Below, piece by piece: positions 1-12,433 of a stretch of 64,000 nucleotides of DNA. A program made the position numbers and the translations under genes. The stretch spans positions 145,343,036 to 145,407,035 of the forward strand of contig NC_134458.1 in the NCBI RefSeq assembly GCF_047948215.1, given 5' to 3'. How positions within the stretch are numbered: the first letter of the stretch is position 1; every line of letters begins with the position of its first letter. Under the pieces are notes generated by a model. It saw only the letters and a list, made by a program, of their open reading frames with translations, made no database searches and was not told the origin of the DNA. The stretch is from Lycorma delicatula (taxonomy: Eukaryota; Arthropoda; Insecta; Hemiptera; Fulgoridae).

Positions 1-1606
1 AAAAAAAATTTTTTAAAAGTATTTACAAATCTATAAAGTGCATGTAATAAATTACGAAAATCGAAATTAGTTTTTTCGCGTATGTAAATCCAAGAGAAAA
101 GCGATTTTACTCTTTCATTTAATTTTTAGACGTTAAGAATTTTAGTAAAAAATTTGGCTGTAAATTTTTATTTTATAATATATTTCAAAAATTGGCAGAT
201 TATAAAAGTTTAAAAAATATGTTAAATAAAACTTAAAAAACAACCTTAAAGTTATTTCACTTTAACGTATACCATAACTCGATTAAAACTTTTAAATTAA
301 CTTACTCTTAAACAGTGTAGACGGTTTTTATTAGTTTTAAAAGCGGTAAAGCGGATATTGGATGTCGTGGAAACAATAACTTACAGTCTTGTTTCAGGTA
401 AGATATTTATTTAATTGGATCTCTCAGCTCAATTTAGATAAGATACAAACTTTTTTTATTTCTATTCCGCAAATAAGAACTATTTACCAATACTTTAAAT
501 ATTGATATTTAATACAATATACCAACTTAATATTAGTTATTTCCGAGGAAAATAAATGCTTTACAGGACAAAAGAAACGTATTCTTATGACGGCTGTACT
601 TTAAGAAGGTATTAAACCTTAAGAAAATATTAAACATTTCAAAAAATACATCCATTGAATTTAGTGCAGAATTGTTTAAAATCCCTTTTATCTTTACTTT
701 TTAAAAACTTTTAGATTAACTCTGTTAGTAATGCGATAGAGAAGATCCGAATGGATAGTTATCTGCGTGTACTGATCTACCAGAGTCGCAAAACAATATT
801 TTCTCATGCTGGTTGCCAACATTAGAAATCATATTTACCATCATAAAACTTGTTCGAGAGTTTTATTTTTATTATAAAACAGAAACTGAAAAGGATTATA
901 CTCTTCACAATGTAGAAAACTTTCAGATTAGAGGTATTTGAGATATAATGAAATTACTTGAATACTGAAAATTACTTCGATTAATAAAGTTCGAAATAGT
1001 TTTTAAGAAGAATATGAGATAAAAGAAATACGCTAAATTTTTACTAAATAGAAAACTTGGTTGATGATCCACATTATAAAATGCCTATTTATTTTTTTTC
1101 GATTATCTTTTTTTCCGTGAACAAACCACATACATTTTAACAGTTGTACAACCCGTATTCAAGACAATATTCAATCTGTAATTAATAAAAATATTACCTT
1201 CTGTTTTAGTAACGTTTAATCTACTTTTACTGGATAGATAGCAGCAGTGAACTAACTACCTGATTATATATACATTAAAAACTTACCGTTATTACTGAAC
1301 GAATACAATAAGTTTAATAAATATATTTTTATTTCATTGCTATAAAACCTACAAAACATAATAAGGAAGTGATTCTTAAACCTTGTTTTTATTTTATGCT
1401 GTAAGTAGGTTTCGATAATTGATAAAAATCATAGCCTTATATTCACAGCTTTATTTAATAAGGCATAATAATTTACTTTAATCATAATGCAACAAAACTA
1501 GTCAGGATTTAATTGATTTTTTTTAAGTCATTTAAAGTGTTTAATAGTAAATTTTATAGAATTTGAGTACCTTACTCTGTTTTAAAATGTTTTTATAACA
1601 TTCGTC
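1..1606. other. AT-rich noncoding stretch
   Basis: No ORF of convincing length or composition, no tRNA-like boxes and no recognisable transposon protein on either strand. The stretch is AT-rich with short homopolymer runs. It could be intergenic or intronic; nothing in it decides which. Confidence 0.6.
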
Positions 1607-1935
1607 CCACCGGGTTGGTCTAGTGAATAACTCGTCCTCGCAAATTAGTTGTTTAACAGGTGATTTTTGAAGTCAAAGATTCTGATGTACAAATCCTAGT
1701 AAATGTTAGTGGCTTTTATACAGTAATGAATACTAGACAGTGGATACCGGTGTACTTGGGATCCAATTAACAACACATCTCAGGAACGGTCGGGCTGAGT
1801 CTGTATGAGACACCTCATTTACATATCACACATAACATCCACATCTCTTTGGGGCATGGGACGAGGTTGCTTATTGTTCAATAGTTGCCATGTACATTAC
1901 TGTGATGTACACATCAGGAAATAAATAAATAAAAT
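1607..1935 (+). repeat. tRNA-derived SINE, family 2, near full length
   Basis: The head reads like a tRNA gene: a box A-like segment (GGTCTAGTGAATAAC, about 1617-1631) is followed about 60 bases later by a box B-like segment (TACAAATCCTAG, about 1687-1698), the internal promoter of RNA polymerase III. The body carries the block 'gtggataccggtgtactt' and 'catctcaggaacggtcgg', which recurs in inverted orientation near 12.1, 33.7, 45.45 and 57.35 kb. It ends in AATAAATAAATAAAAT-type sequence, as expected of a LINE-mobilised SINE. The tRNA fold is degraded, so this is a retroposon and not a tRNA gene. It is the only plus-strand copy of this family in the window. Confidence 0.8.
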
Positions 1936-2189
1936 TAATAATATTCACTTTTTATTTTTATTTGGTAAATAGCAGCACTGAACTGCCTGATCTCTACACA
2001 ATTCCGGATTTTATATTTTGTTTTATCATTGAACGAATACGGAAAACTAAAAATATATTCACAAAATAAAAAGATAAAAAAAACAAGTAAAAATACTTTT
2101 CAATTTAAATTTTGATCGAATCGAACGACTAATAGTAAAAATAAATTGGAAATTTGTATTAGAAATTAAGTCTATATTCATTAATGAAA

Positions 2190-2583
2190 ATGGTGATTAC
2201 CCTGGCGCGACTGATATACTGCTCAACGACGGTTCTGGTCGCCCCGAGGGTGCTTAAACAAACTACAAATGAGACTCGTAGAAGAAAGAAAGAAAGAAAG
2301 ATATGGTATTGATAAGCTGAAATTTGAATTTTATGGTCTTTTGAGAACCTATCTCAAATTTTAATATTGGGGCCCTTTACACCCCATAAGTGTTTGTGAT
2401 TGTCCTTGTCTTTTATGTCTTAATGTTTATTGTGAAGTTTGTGTTTATAAATAAAATGTAAGGGCCCTTTACACCCTTACATATGACGATCCTGATGGAG
2501 ATAATAATTTCTTTTAAAGAATGTGACGAGGGCTAATGACCTTAGCAGTCGATGCCCGTAAAAAGTCAGTTAAAAAAAAAAAA
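2190..2583 (+). repeat. LINE-like 3' end with poly-A tail
   Basis: A GC-richer patch begins near 2190. Its start translates to a basic tail (RVLKQTTNETRRRKKE, about 2248-2296), like the extreme C-terminus of a LINE ORF2, and runs into an AAAG tract at 2281-2300. Then comes untranslated-looking sequence with a repeated 'gggccctttacacccc/ttac' motif (about 2369 and 2462), the phrase 'gagggctaatgacc' near 2529, and a run of As at about 2572-2582. A unique body ending in poly-A is typical of a retrotransposed 3' end. No reverse-transcriptase domain is present, so this would be a strongly 5'-truncated insertion. The LINE clade cannot be told from this piece. Confidence 0.55.
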
Positions 2584-4060
2584 TAATAATAATAGTATAG
2601 TTTTTCTTCTTTTTCTTTTTAAATTAATCACAAAATTGTGTTTCCAGGCAGAGGTATCTACTAAATAAGCGGAAGAGGTATATTAGGAAATAGAAAATAT
2701 CCAAAAAATGCGGAAAAGAAAGATGACATTTATGGGCAACAATAACATTTTTGATTGTCTACATTTACTCATAGAATGAGCATAAAATGCCCTTAGAATG
2801 ATCAGATGTAGAATGAACAGTAACAGACTGACAAAGAATATTTTTTATTTTATTGATACAGTAAAAGAAAAACTTCAAATTTACTCAACTCAACAATGGT
2901 TGCATGAGAAAAAATGTTCACATGTCTAGCATACGACAAGCCCAATCTGCTTACAATTCCAGCAACATTTGGTTATCCTTTGCCGTAAGGGTTAGACATA
3001 TATAAAATTGTTTAACAGAAAGTTTTGGGTAATGTTTAGAGAACTAACGGCCACTTTAAACCGATTCGATACTGTGCCTATTAAGGGAAGTGTGATTTTT
3101 TTTGTCTTCAAAACCCCATTTTTCCACCCCCTGGGCCAATGGTTGGTAATATTAAAAATCTTTACAAAGATAAATTTTAGGACCATATCCAAAGAATAGT
3201 AGGAACTTTAAACGAATTCGATATTTTAATTAATAAGAAAGTTATGGCAATATTTATTTTTTTTCAAAAAAGCCATTTCCTTCCGCGTGGTCCAACTTTG
3301 CTCATTAACGAACTCGACCGAGATAGTATATTATAATAGTCGTTATATTTTATGTATCAATTTGTAAGCGATTGTCGCAAAGTTACAGCAGTTATTGTGT
3401 CTACAAGAAAATAATATATATATATATAGATATATATAAACTTTTGAACTGACGGTGGTTTTGGAGTTTGGGGTAAGTGAAACGGGAAGATATGTCGAAA
3501 TTTTCCGGAATTCAAATCATGGTATCCATTAGGATATTAAATCTACCTAATAAAGATCTTTAAAGATATTTTGTTTCCAGGCGGGAGTAGACAAATAAAG
3601 GTATTGGTGTGTCTATGCAAGTTCCTTATTTCCAAAAGTATTTAACTGATTATTGTCAATTCTGATACACATTTGTACTAGGCTTTGATATACTAAAAAC
3701 AAATCCTGTTAACTAAATAACCTTAATTATATGACATTTTTTGAAACAACAAAATCAAAAGGTTTTACGCCGAGAATCAAAGAGAAGAGAATTTTTACTT
3801 AACTAGAATGCAATAAACAAAAAATAACGATGGAAGGGACTTTTAAAATATTGTAGTCATTGTTCACAATTTTTACTTTAATAATGGCCGTTTTTGTGTT
3901 TTCTGTTGTATAAAAACGTAATAACTAGTTAATATTTATACTGTTCACTACTGTGCTATAAACAGGACTATGGAAAACTTCATTATAAATTCTTTCATTA
4001 TGGCAAATTTTGGCAGCAATAACACGGCATCGGATTGACGCATAAGTTTTTCACTGTTAT
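2584..4060. other. AT-rich stretch with probable dispersed repeat
   Basis: No coding sequence. Between about 2990 and 3330 two related segments lie about 160 bases apart: 'ctttaaaccgattcgatac' near 3054 and 'ctttaaacgaattcgatat' near 3207, both followed by a 'gaaag' or 'gaaagt' phrase. This suggests an internally repetitive element. A TA microsatellite sits at about 3415-3440. The phrase 'gtttccaggc' occurs at about 2640 and 3575. No protein or tRNA-like signal is visible. Confidence 0.4.
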
Positions 4061-4061
4061 C

Positions 4062-4480
4062 ACATCATCATCATCTGTTTGGCGGAGAGTTCTTTAAACC
4101 ACCATTGTGTCTATCTCTTTCTGTCCCAACCATTTTTACACTCGTAGTTTCCAATCTTTCCCTATATATTAGCTTCTTCATCCTTTTTCTTCCTCGCTTC
4201 CTTCTTCCCTTCTACTAAACCTTCTAATGCAGTTGTCAAAATTCTCACTTCATCAAATAACATGTCATAAGAGATTTCCTTTTTGTATTTTCCGCATAAG
4301 TACGCTTTTTTTCAATCTTGTTCATTACTTTCTCATTCCTTACTTTATTTGTCCATTTTACTTTTTTCATTTTTCATTCTTCTCCAAATTAACATCTCAA
4401 AAAACTTCAATCCAGTTCCTTTCTCTCTTCCTCAGCATCCATACTTCAATACGACACTTCCATTTATCACATAACGGATA
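4062..4480 (-). pseudogene. LINE ORF2 C-terminal relic
   Basis: On the minus strand, allowing frame changes, the translation contains KWTNKVRNEKVMNKIEKKRT (about 4363-4304), then a GRRKRGRKKKRM-type basic stretch (about 4210-4170) and RERLETTSVKMVGTERDRH (about 4160-4105), ending in SPPNR. The order 'K-W-x-x-K-V-x-N-E-x-V', then a basic G-R-x-x-R-G-R block, then a short tail is the same layout seen at the end of the LINE near 13.7-14.0 kb. This is therefore the tail of a LINE ORF2, downstream of the reverse transcriptase. Stops and frameshifts break it throughout. No RT core lies beside it, so it is a 5'-truncated copy. Confidence 0.65.
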
Positions 4481-4500
4481 CCAAATCAAGAGCAGAAACA

Positions 4501-5488
4501 ATCACATGTAAATGAATGGCTCAATAACCTGGGAACTTACTGATTATAATATATGGAGTAATATTTAATACGAACAGCCTAGTTTAAAATTAGCATACTG
4601 AAACCTCGCATTACCTAGTAAGTATCGGGTTTCTATAACAAAAACAACTAAATTCAGGAGATTTCAGATTACACGATTATTTTTAATTATTTGTTTTAAT
4701 TTAACTGCACTTAGGGATAATTAATTTAGTAATGAAAAACTTTATAAATAAAAAAACACACACATATATATATATATATTTGTGTATGTGTGTGCACGCG
4801 CGTGTGTTTAAAGAGAGAGAGAGAAGGTAGGAAGTATATATATCAAACTGAGAATTTAAAATGTAAAATAGATGAATTTTTTTTCTTAAATAATAAATTT
4901 TTTTATTAAAATAATAGAATAGAATAGATAAATTTGCACAAAATTATTGACTGATGAAGAAACAAAATTTAAATCGTTATACTCAGAATATATAAGGAAT
5001 AATATAATTGTGATAAGTTTTTAATTTAAATGTGGAGGAACTTAAATTACAAAGATGTAAAGGAATGGAAGGATAGCTTTAATAACATTGATTCAAACGT
5101 TTAGTGTACGCAGTGTTTGAAACATTGCTTCAATCACATTGTACATACAAATGCGAAAAGCTTGTTAGTTCATGTGTTGCAGTATTAGTGCTGTGTAACC
5201 ACCATTTAATTAACTGAAATAAATACGTACGAACAGAAACATTACTTATGTACTGTATAAAGTTCATTCATTTTCATTAGAAGCATCAAAGATTTGATTG
5301 TTTTACATAAGTAAAACAAAAAAAAAAAAAACATTCTGATCGATTATAATAGTCGAAACTGAATTGTTAATTTTAAAGTGTGTTTATAGTATATACATCG
5401 CTTATATTTTACAATGCATAAAGTGTATTTTTACTAACACATTGAACAAATACTTATCACACAGACACATCATACACCCCCATACACG

Positions 5489-5521
<33 letters not shown>

Positions 5522-8520
5522 CTTGTATACATATGGATATCAAAACATATTTTTTTTAATAAAAAGAACTTTCCTTTGAAATTGAGGACATTGCCCTTTC
5601 TTGGGAGTTAAAAGATTTTGTTACTAAAGGCACATATGGAGCACCCGTTGAGTGTTAACGCCTGTCTGTACAGTATTTTTATAAAAGTGTATGTGTATTT
5701 TTCCTATGTGTGTGTACGTTTATGAGTGTGCGTGATGCCACGTTAAATTACTGTTTCTGTTGTTGTGCAGCAGCACGACAAACAATAACACTTACTGAAT
5801 CTTCTCTACAGTAGTACAAGAGAAAGAAAAGAAACAGAACGTTCTCTTTCATCCCCTCTTCTTTTTATCTTTCATTATTGTTTATACATCTCACTCATTC
5901 TCTCTTTCACATACTCTTATGCTCTTTCTCTCTTTCTAACTCCGTTTCTTAAATTTCGTCTCTTATTTTTTTTAATCTAACATAGTCTTCTAAATCAATA
6001 GACACCCAACATGCACATAGACATGACACAGCACGTGTTGCTTAAATTTTATCGTTTCCTATAATTAATTACGATATTATTTCAATGCGTATTTATTTAC
6101 AGTACTAAAAGTAATTTAAAAATTTTCAATATCGCAATACCTTTGCTTACCTACACGTAATAAATTAAAAATATTTGTTGAATATCAAAAATATTATTTT
6201 TATAATAATTATTCTGGAATATTACGCTAGATTTTTTTTTTTACATATTATCTTGGTCAAACTAAATACTTTAATAAAAAATTCAGATCTATTTAGAATA
6301 CGTTATAATCCTAGTGTCACCAAAAACATATATTTTTTTGAAAAAAGGTTACTTCAAAAATATAAATTGTACGATGGCTCAATATTAGATTTTATATACG
6401 GGGAGTAAAAATTTATAAATTTTTTTAGATACATGGATAAAGAAAAGGAGAAAAAATAAAAAAAGAAGAAGATAGAACATTCAAAGAAGTAGAAACAGAA
6501 TCAAAAAGTACGTAAAAAAATAATAAAAATTGATTTATTTAAAATTATCCTAATTTAAACAACTGTTACACAGAATACGTTTTCCGATGTCTTTAGTTGT
6601 GCTGATAACCAGTAGACAGAAATATGAGTAACCAGCGTAAACACTTTAAAGTGAGAAAGACAGTACAACAAAAACAGTGCAGTAAATCCACTAAACTTAC
6701 AACCATAAGCGTAACCATACTTACCAACACGTTATAATTTCCCAGTAACCAAATTACCTTTCTAACTGCACGATAATTGCACTTGGATAACTGACAAATT
6801 GTTCAACTGCAAGGGGTAAGATAAAAGAAAAAGACTGACATGAAAAAGAAAGGACATCAATAAAAGACTATCAATAAAAATAACACACACGTGCACGCGC
6901 GCACACAAACACATATATTGCCCGAAATTTGGCATACTTCGTTGCTGTTACACACTATAATGTGTTTATTGGACAAACTATAGTGCTTACTGGAGAGAAT
7001 TTAATATAAAATCAGTATTTTTATTTTGCTTTCTTTTTATCACGAGTCATAAATGCGTCTCACTCTCTTCAAAATGAGACAGTTAAGAAATAACTCAGTT
7101 TCTGGAGAATGCAAGAAGCAATGGAGATAAAATCTTATGACAATGAAAATGAAAATAAAGCAGAAAGAAAATATATATTTTATTTTAAACTGATTAAAAA
7201 AAAAAGAAGGAATGCTTGAGAATAAAAAATGGGCGAGAATAAATGTAGTTTATAATTTCAAAGTTGGCAATCGTTATAAAACTCAAAAAACAATAAGTGT
7301 AATTTCTATAAATAACTTAATCTTATGCCGTGCAGTTGTGATAAGTATTTAATTATAGCTTATTTATAGAGCTAGATATCATTCCAAAATCTGCTTGTAT
7401 AAGCGAAACGTTGTTCACTTTATAATTAATTCATATTAATCAATTTCCAAAATCTGTGCTAAAAAAATAATATTTTCCTTTCTCCTCTACGTTATAAAAG
7501 ATATTAAAAACAAAAATATCACTGATAAAAAATAAACTACTAAAGTGCATAAAATCATTTTAAAATTCCACTTAAATTTATTATGATAAACCCTTTTATT
7601 TTTTATTTACGTTAAAATATTACCTATTAACTGCTTTAAGCTTGATCGATGGTCAGCAACTTAAGCCTTAAATATAAACAATATTCAAGAAAGATATAAG
7701 CTAGTCTATCCATTAATTTATGCGTATTCACGTATGGATACATTATAACTGAAAAATAAACATTATTCCTGCCTTTAATCTGTTCATAGTAACTTATTAA
7801 TATTGCCGCTTTTATAATTAAATTAAGATATATTTACAAACGAATAATCTACGTTATATTTTATTTTTAATTGATTCTAAAGACGTGTAAATAAATATTT
7901 ACAATTTTATAATTAAATAAAAGAAATATAAATAAATAAAACCTTTTTATTTATACTACCAGACATTTAATATCTGGCTGTATATTTTAAATTTTATTTT
8001 ATATATTTGTGTTTAGTAGGCATAGCACCGAATAACAATATATTTCAGTAAATTTTCAACGAACGAACATCTCGTTATTGAATTCAATATGTATGTGAGA
8101 ACACTTTTTGTCTCAGATTTTGATTTTGATTCCGGTTTCTGATTAAGCATCGTTATAAGATTACAAAAATACACGAATGACCGCGGTCAGCCGTCGAGTT
8201 CACCTCAAAATAGCCGCAAAAATTAAAATTCTATAATAATAATTAATAACTGTGTAGGTATTAATTAATTATTTGCATCAAACGCGCTGATGTAAATTTT
8301 ACTAAAATTCATAGAATATATAAATATTAATTTTATAAATCACGTGTAAGAACCCAAAATGGAGGAAAGACTGATTTTTTCATAATATTGAAAAATGTAC
8401 ACATGCCATAAAGCCGCCAAACACGAAATAAATAAATTATATTAACTTTGCGTAAGTAGCAGAAGTAAGAGATAATAAATAACCTAGTTAGAAATGGATT
8501 AATAATAATAATGTTTGTTC
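4501..8520. other. AT-rich noncoding stretch with microsatellites
   Basis: No coding sequence that I trust. It holds TA/TG/CG dinucleotide runs at about 4755-4805, an AG run near 4811-4824, a TA/CA run at about 5487-5522, a CT-rich pyrimidine tract at 5840-5950, and a CA/CG run at 6885-6910. A few small ORFs of 60-94 codons match the AT-rich background and carry no domain. A short less AT-rich patch at 8170-8215 is unexplained. Confidence 0.5.
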
Positions 8521-8523
8521 GGG

Positions 8524-8601
8524 AAAGTCTTACTAGACTTTTCATTGATAGTTATCAATGAAAAGTCTAGTAAGACTTTTCATTGATAACTATCAATGAA
8601 A
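8524..8601. repeat. Iterated perfect inverted repeat
   Basis: Two 27-base arms (8524-8550 and 8553-8579) are perfect reverse complements with a 2-base spacer. Part of the arm then appears again in the first orientation (gacttttcattgata at 8574-8588) and folds back once more (8591-8601). The order is A, A', partial A, partial A'. No target-site duplication or transposon end is evident. The structure could form a long hairpin or cruciform. Confidence 0.9.
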
Positions 8602-9329
8602 TGGGCTTACCCTCCAAAGTAAAGAATTTAATATTTTCTCGTTGTTAAACACTTCCTAGTGTGTAACAGAAGAAGTATTGCCTACTTTTGAACAATATTT
8701 TCCTATTTTCAAATAATAACGAAAGTGTCGTGTCGTGGCTTGAAAATTAAAGTAAAGATTAATTCCGAAAAATGTAAAAACATAAATAAATACAACGGCT
8801 GTAGGAAACAGGATGTAGGGGAATAATAGTGAATTGGTGCTAATATCAAAGAAATTTGAGACTTGTCAAACAAGTCTCAAATAAGAAATCCATTAATCAG
8901 ATAAAAAAACCACATAAAAATCTGGCAAAGTATTCGATGACTTTTCCGGCTACACCCCTCAATAGTCACACAATATCTTACACGGCTCTATCATAACAAA
9001 ATATTTTCGGCAAAGCCAAAAAGCTTTTGCAATTCAAACATTAAGAGTCTGACTTTTATTTATGTAATAAAATAATTTCATTTTTTCATAAAACAATAAC
9101 AAAAATGTACTAACACGATTAGAAATCTTTTTTTATAAAACATTATAGTATTAAATATAAAATTAAAATTTAGTTAGACTTATCTTATTTATCATTTAAT
9201 TATTTAACAAAACGAGATAAATTAACCTAGCGAATATAGCATAAATAGAACTAACTTGCAATAAACACATTTTCACTTTGAATAAAAATAAAATACACTG
9301 AAATAAAAATAATCCTGAAAATACTTGTG
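8602..9329. other. AT-rich noncoding stretch
   Basis: No gene seen. A small perfect inverted repeat lies at 8854-8866 and 8870-8882 (13-base arms, 3-base spacer). Confidence 0.5.
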
Positions 9330-9625
9330 GATGCTAGCGTTTTATGGTAATGAATACAGATAATAGACAAAACAGAAAGAGCATAAATAAAGATCATTGA
9401 AATCTATCTACAGGAAGATGTTAAAAACTAGGTTGGTAGATAAAATTTGATATAAAAAGATCGAAAAACAAACTGAAGGGGAGAAAATGTTCTGACAGAA
9501 CTTGAAACGAGACAAAATTGCTTGCTGGGTCATGGATTAAGATATCTTGATTCAGCTAATTCTGTGAAAGGAGGACGTGAAAAAGTAAAAACTGTTGAGA
9601 AAAGCAAAGACACAAAGATGTAGGG
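9330..9625 (+). pseudogene. Possible LINE ORF2 C-terminal relic
   Basis: Frame-broken translation gives AFYGNEY (about 9338), then YRKMLKTRLVDKI (about 9409-9447), KQTEGEKMF and a K-R-D-K-I-A-C-W segment near 9510. That resembles the 'L-Y-G-S-E... R-K-M-L... W-x-x-R-V' region after the palm of many LINE reverse transcriptases. The match is weak and interrupted by stops. The 66-codon ORF that follows (9595-9795) has no recognisable domain and may be a continuation or chance. Confidence 0.35.
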
Positions 9626-12040
9626 TGCAGGTAAGATTAAAATATTATAGCAAAACAGAAAGAAATGAAAGACAACATCAAGCTAATCAACTGAATAATG
9701 GCGCAATGAAAAGAGCTTATTACGTCTTTCTCGTAATCAAACTTTTCAGTGATGAAGTATTCATTGAGATCGGATCAACGGTTCTTAATTTGTAGAATAA
9801 TGATGAAACAGAAAAAGGAATACTCTCAAAAAAATATCAGTAACTGTCTGTGTGAGAATTATTAATTAAACAAATTGAAATTCTAAATAATTCTAATGTA
9901 CTGACACAATAATTTATTATTATTAATAAATTAATAGTATTGTTTTCTTATTTAAATAATTACTAATCTTCAAATAAATAATAGTAATGACATTACTATT
10001 TCTCTATTTATTCGAATATCTTTATTAGAATTTAGAACAGTTTCCGCAATGTAGACTATGACTTTATACATGATGATTCCAGAACTGATTTATATGATTA
10101 AATTTGAGCTTGACTAAATTAAAACATAATTAATATTGAAACTATCTTTAGAAGTTACTTATCGGATTAAATGTTAAAAATAATCATTAAGGAAACTCTA
10201 AGTAGGTGTACACAATTATCTATAAAGGTTCAGTTTGCCTTCAAGGTGCCGTCTCACCTTGAAAGAAAAATTTGGATCAATATGTTTATTACCTAAATAT
10301 ATGCATACACAGATTTTTTTTTTTTTTTTTTTGGTTAGCCTACTTTTTCATATTTCTTTGACAAGGCGAAGTAAGTTACGGTATAATAAAGTAAGTAAAC
10401 AGTACAACCAATAAAACCTGGTTACCTTAAAGTATAACGTTACTATGGTAACAGGAAATGAAGACCCCCACCTTTTGGACAACCGCGGTTCTTCTTGTTT
10501 ATGACTCATATTGAGTTTTCACTAATGAACTTTGCCCCTTTTATTATAGGGATTTCACACCTCCTTTCTACCTTTATTTCCTTCTTTATTAAACCCAACT
10601 CTCTATGTAGTTTTTCTTATTGTAATAAAAATTCCACACAAAGGAAAGTCGAAAAGGAAATGGTTATAATCTTTGCTTTTGTGCAAATATTTAATCTAAA
10701 TATCTGTATTTTAAAAGTAAAGGAAACAAAAATAAAAATAATAAATGTTATTTTTTTTACTGTTTTTAATGAAAGATAAAAAATGTCATTTGTTTTTCGC
10801 AATTGATTAAAATAGTATTAAAACAACGCTATACTACGCAAATATTTTTTTCTGTTAATATAAATAATTTTTATTTTTTGTGTACCGCACAAATATTTTT
10901 CTGTTAATTATTTTTTTTTATAACATTTACCTTTAAATGAAAGATTTTTCTACCCTCTCCTCTCAAAGATATATATATATATATCTTATAAAAAGATATA
11001 AATATTTTAATATATATAATATATACAGTTAAGAAATTTAGAATAAGAAATATGAAATCATCAGTTTATAAACTTTTTTATGTTTCATAAAAAGGTTAAA
11101 TAAAAAAACTCTTTAATTTTTTTAAGTTCCGTCGTATGGTAGTTTACTTAAGGGTGTGACCCATACTCTCATCACATCTCATTAATTATCATAGCCTATT
11201 TGTCAATATCGTAATTTCTTTATTTAATGTTAATGCTAAAAATTTGTAAAACGTATGTAAAAATAAAATTAAACTTCTACTTTTATCGTATAATAATCAT
11301 AATTTATAACATTTTAGCAATTTACAATAAACTAATTATAGTGGATAAAAAAATACACATCAAAAGAATAGTATTATTGTTCAGGTTTTAATCATTTTTT
11401 ACAGTAAAATTTAATGAAATATTTATTAGAAAAAGAGGTTAGCAGAATGAAAAACGTTTACATACAAGAATGAAAGAATAAGCTTAAAAGAAAATTTAGA
11501 GAAATAAAGAAAGACGTTATCATGTTTCATTCAACAATTTGTGTGGAAACGTTCCCAAGCCTTGAAGACGTTATCTATTTATCGAAAAGGAATTCTTTTG
11601 CTCTGCAGTTTGACAAAAGGAAAAAATTGTAAATTTATTCAATTTGTAACCACATATAAATACTTAAATATATCTTAAATCCGACTTTATTTTGTTAAAA
11701 TTGTAATTAAATTTCGAATATTACATTAATAATATAAATGATCTTAAGAATTATTTATACAAGCATGAGCGATAGAGAAAGACAGAGAGAGAGAGAGAGA
11801 GAGATTGAGAGTGAAAGAGTGAGGGGAGGAAAACAAATAGGATAAGATTTTAGTAAACAGCAACATTTTAGTACACAAGACAATATTTAGTAAATAATAT
11901 AATATTTAGACAATTTTTAGTAAACAAGTAGGATAAGTAGGTGTGACTTTTTTGAGATAATAAATAGTTCACCATGTAAATGGATGAGAATATTTTATTT
12001 TCTAATGAGTACGTTGCAATCTCTTCACCTAATGAAAATA
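9626..12040. other. AT-rich noncoding stretch
   Basis: No supported gene. It holds a poly-T run at about 10315-10332, a 9-base inverted repeat at 10240-10263, TA runs near 10970-11030 and a GA microsatellite at about 11785-11806. A slightly GC-richer patch at 11125-11180 is unexplained. Confidence 0.5.
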
Positions 12041-12296
12041 AGAAACCCCTCCATCGCCCAAGGAGATGTATGACATGGAAATGAGGTGTAGTCTTGTACA
12101 GACTCAGGCTGATTATTCCTGAGAAGCGTGATTAATTGAACCCCAGTCACCAAAGTAAATCGATATTCACTGTGCAATAATAAAATCCGTAAAAAAGTAA
12201 CTAACCTTTCCTAGGATTTGAACCTCACAATCTTCGACTTTATAAGTTAGTTGTTAAACGACTGATGCGATAATGAGTTCAATAGTAGGTGGGCGA
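12041..12296 (-). repeat. tRNA-derived SINE, family 2
   Basis: Read on the minus strand, the tRNA-like head lies at the right end (about 12296-12205). It has a box B-like GGTTCAAATCCTAG (about 12225-12212), followed leftwards by the family-2 body: a degenerate 'gtgaatatcgatttactttgg', then 'ggttcaattaatcacg' and 'caggaataatcagcctgag'. Every block lines up with the copies at 1.6 and 45.4 kb. The box A region is degraded. It lies just upstream of the LINE pseudogene that starts near 12.43 kb. Confidence 0.75.
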
Positions 12297-12433
12297 GAAT
12301 ATGAAATGAAAATCTTGTACAATATGAAAACCTGGCTAATTCTGACTCTTTAGCAGATGAATGACTGGGTTAGTTTCTGTCAATGTTATATTTATTTCCT
12401 CTTAGATTTTACCTAAACAAAGAAGATACACCA

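Noticed and set aside
2992..3199. Overlapping ORFs of 63-66 codons on both strands
   Set aside because: Mutually antisense, AT-driven and without domains; more likely part of a repeat.
4227..4511. Plus-strand ORF of 94 codons rich in Phe and Ser
   Set aside because: Antisense to the LINE C-terminal relic on the minus strand.
5364..5579. ORF of 71 codons rich in Tyr, Ile and His
   Set aside because: Generated by a TA/CA microsatellite; no domain.
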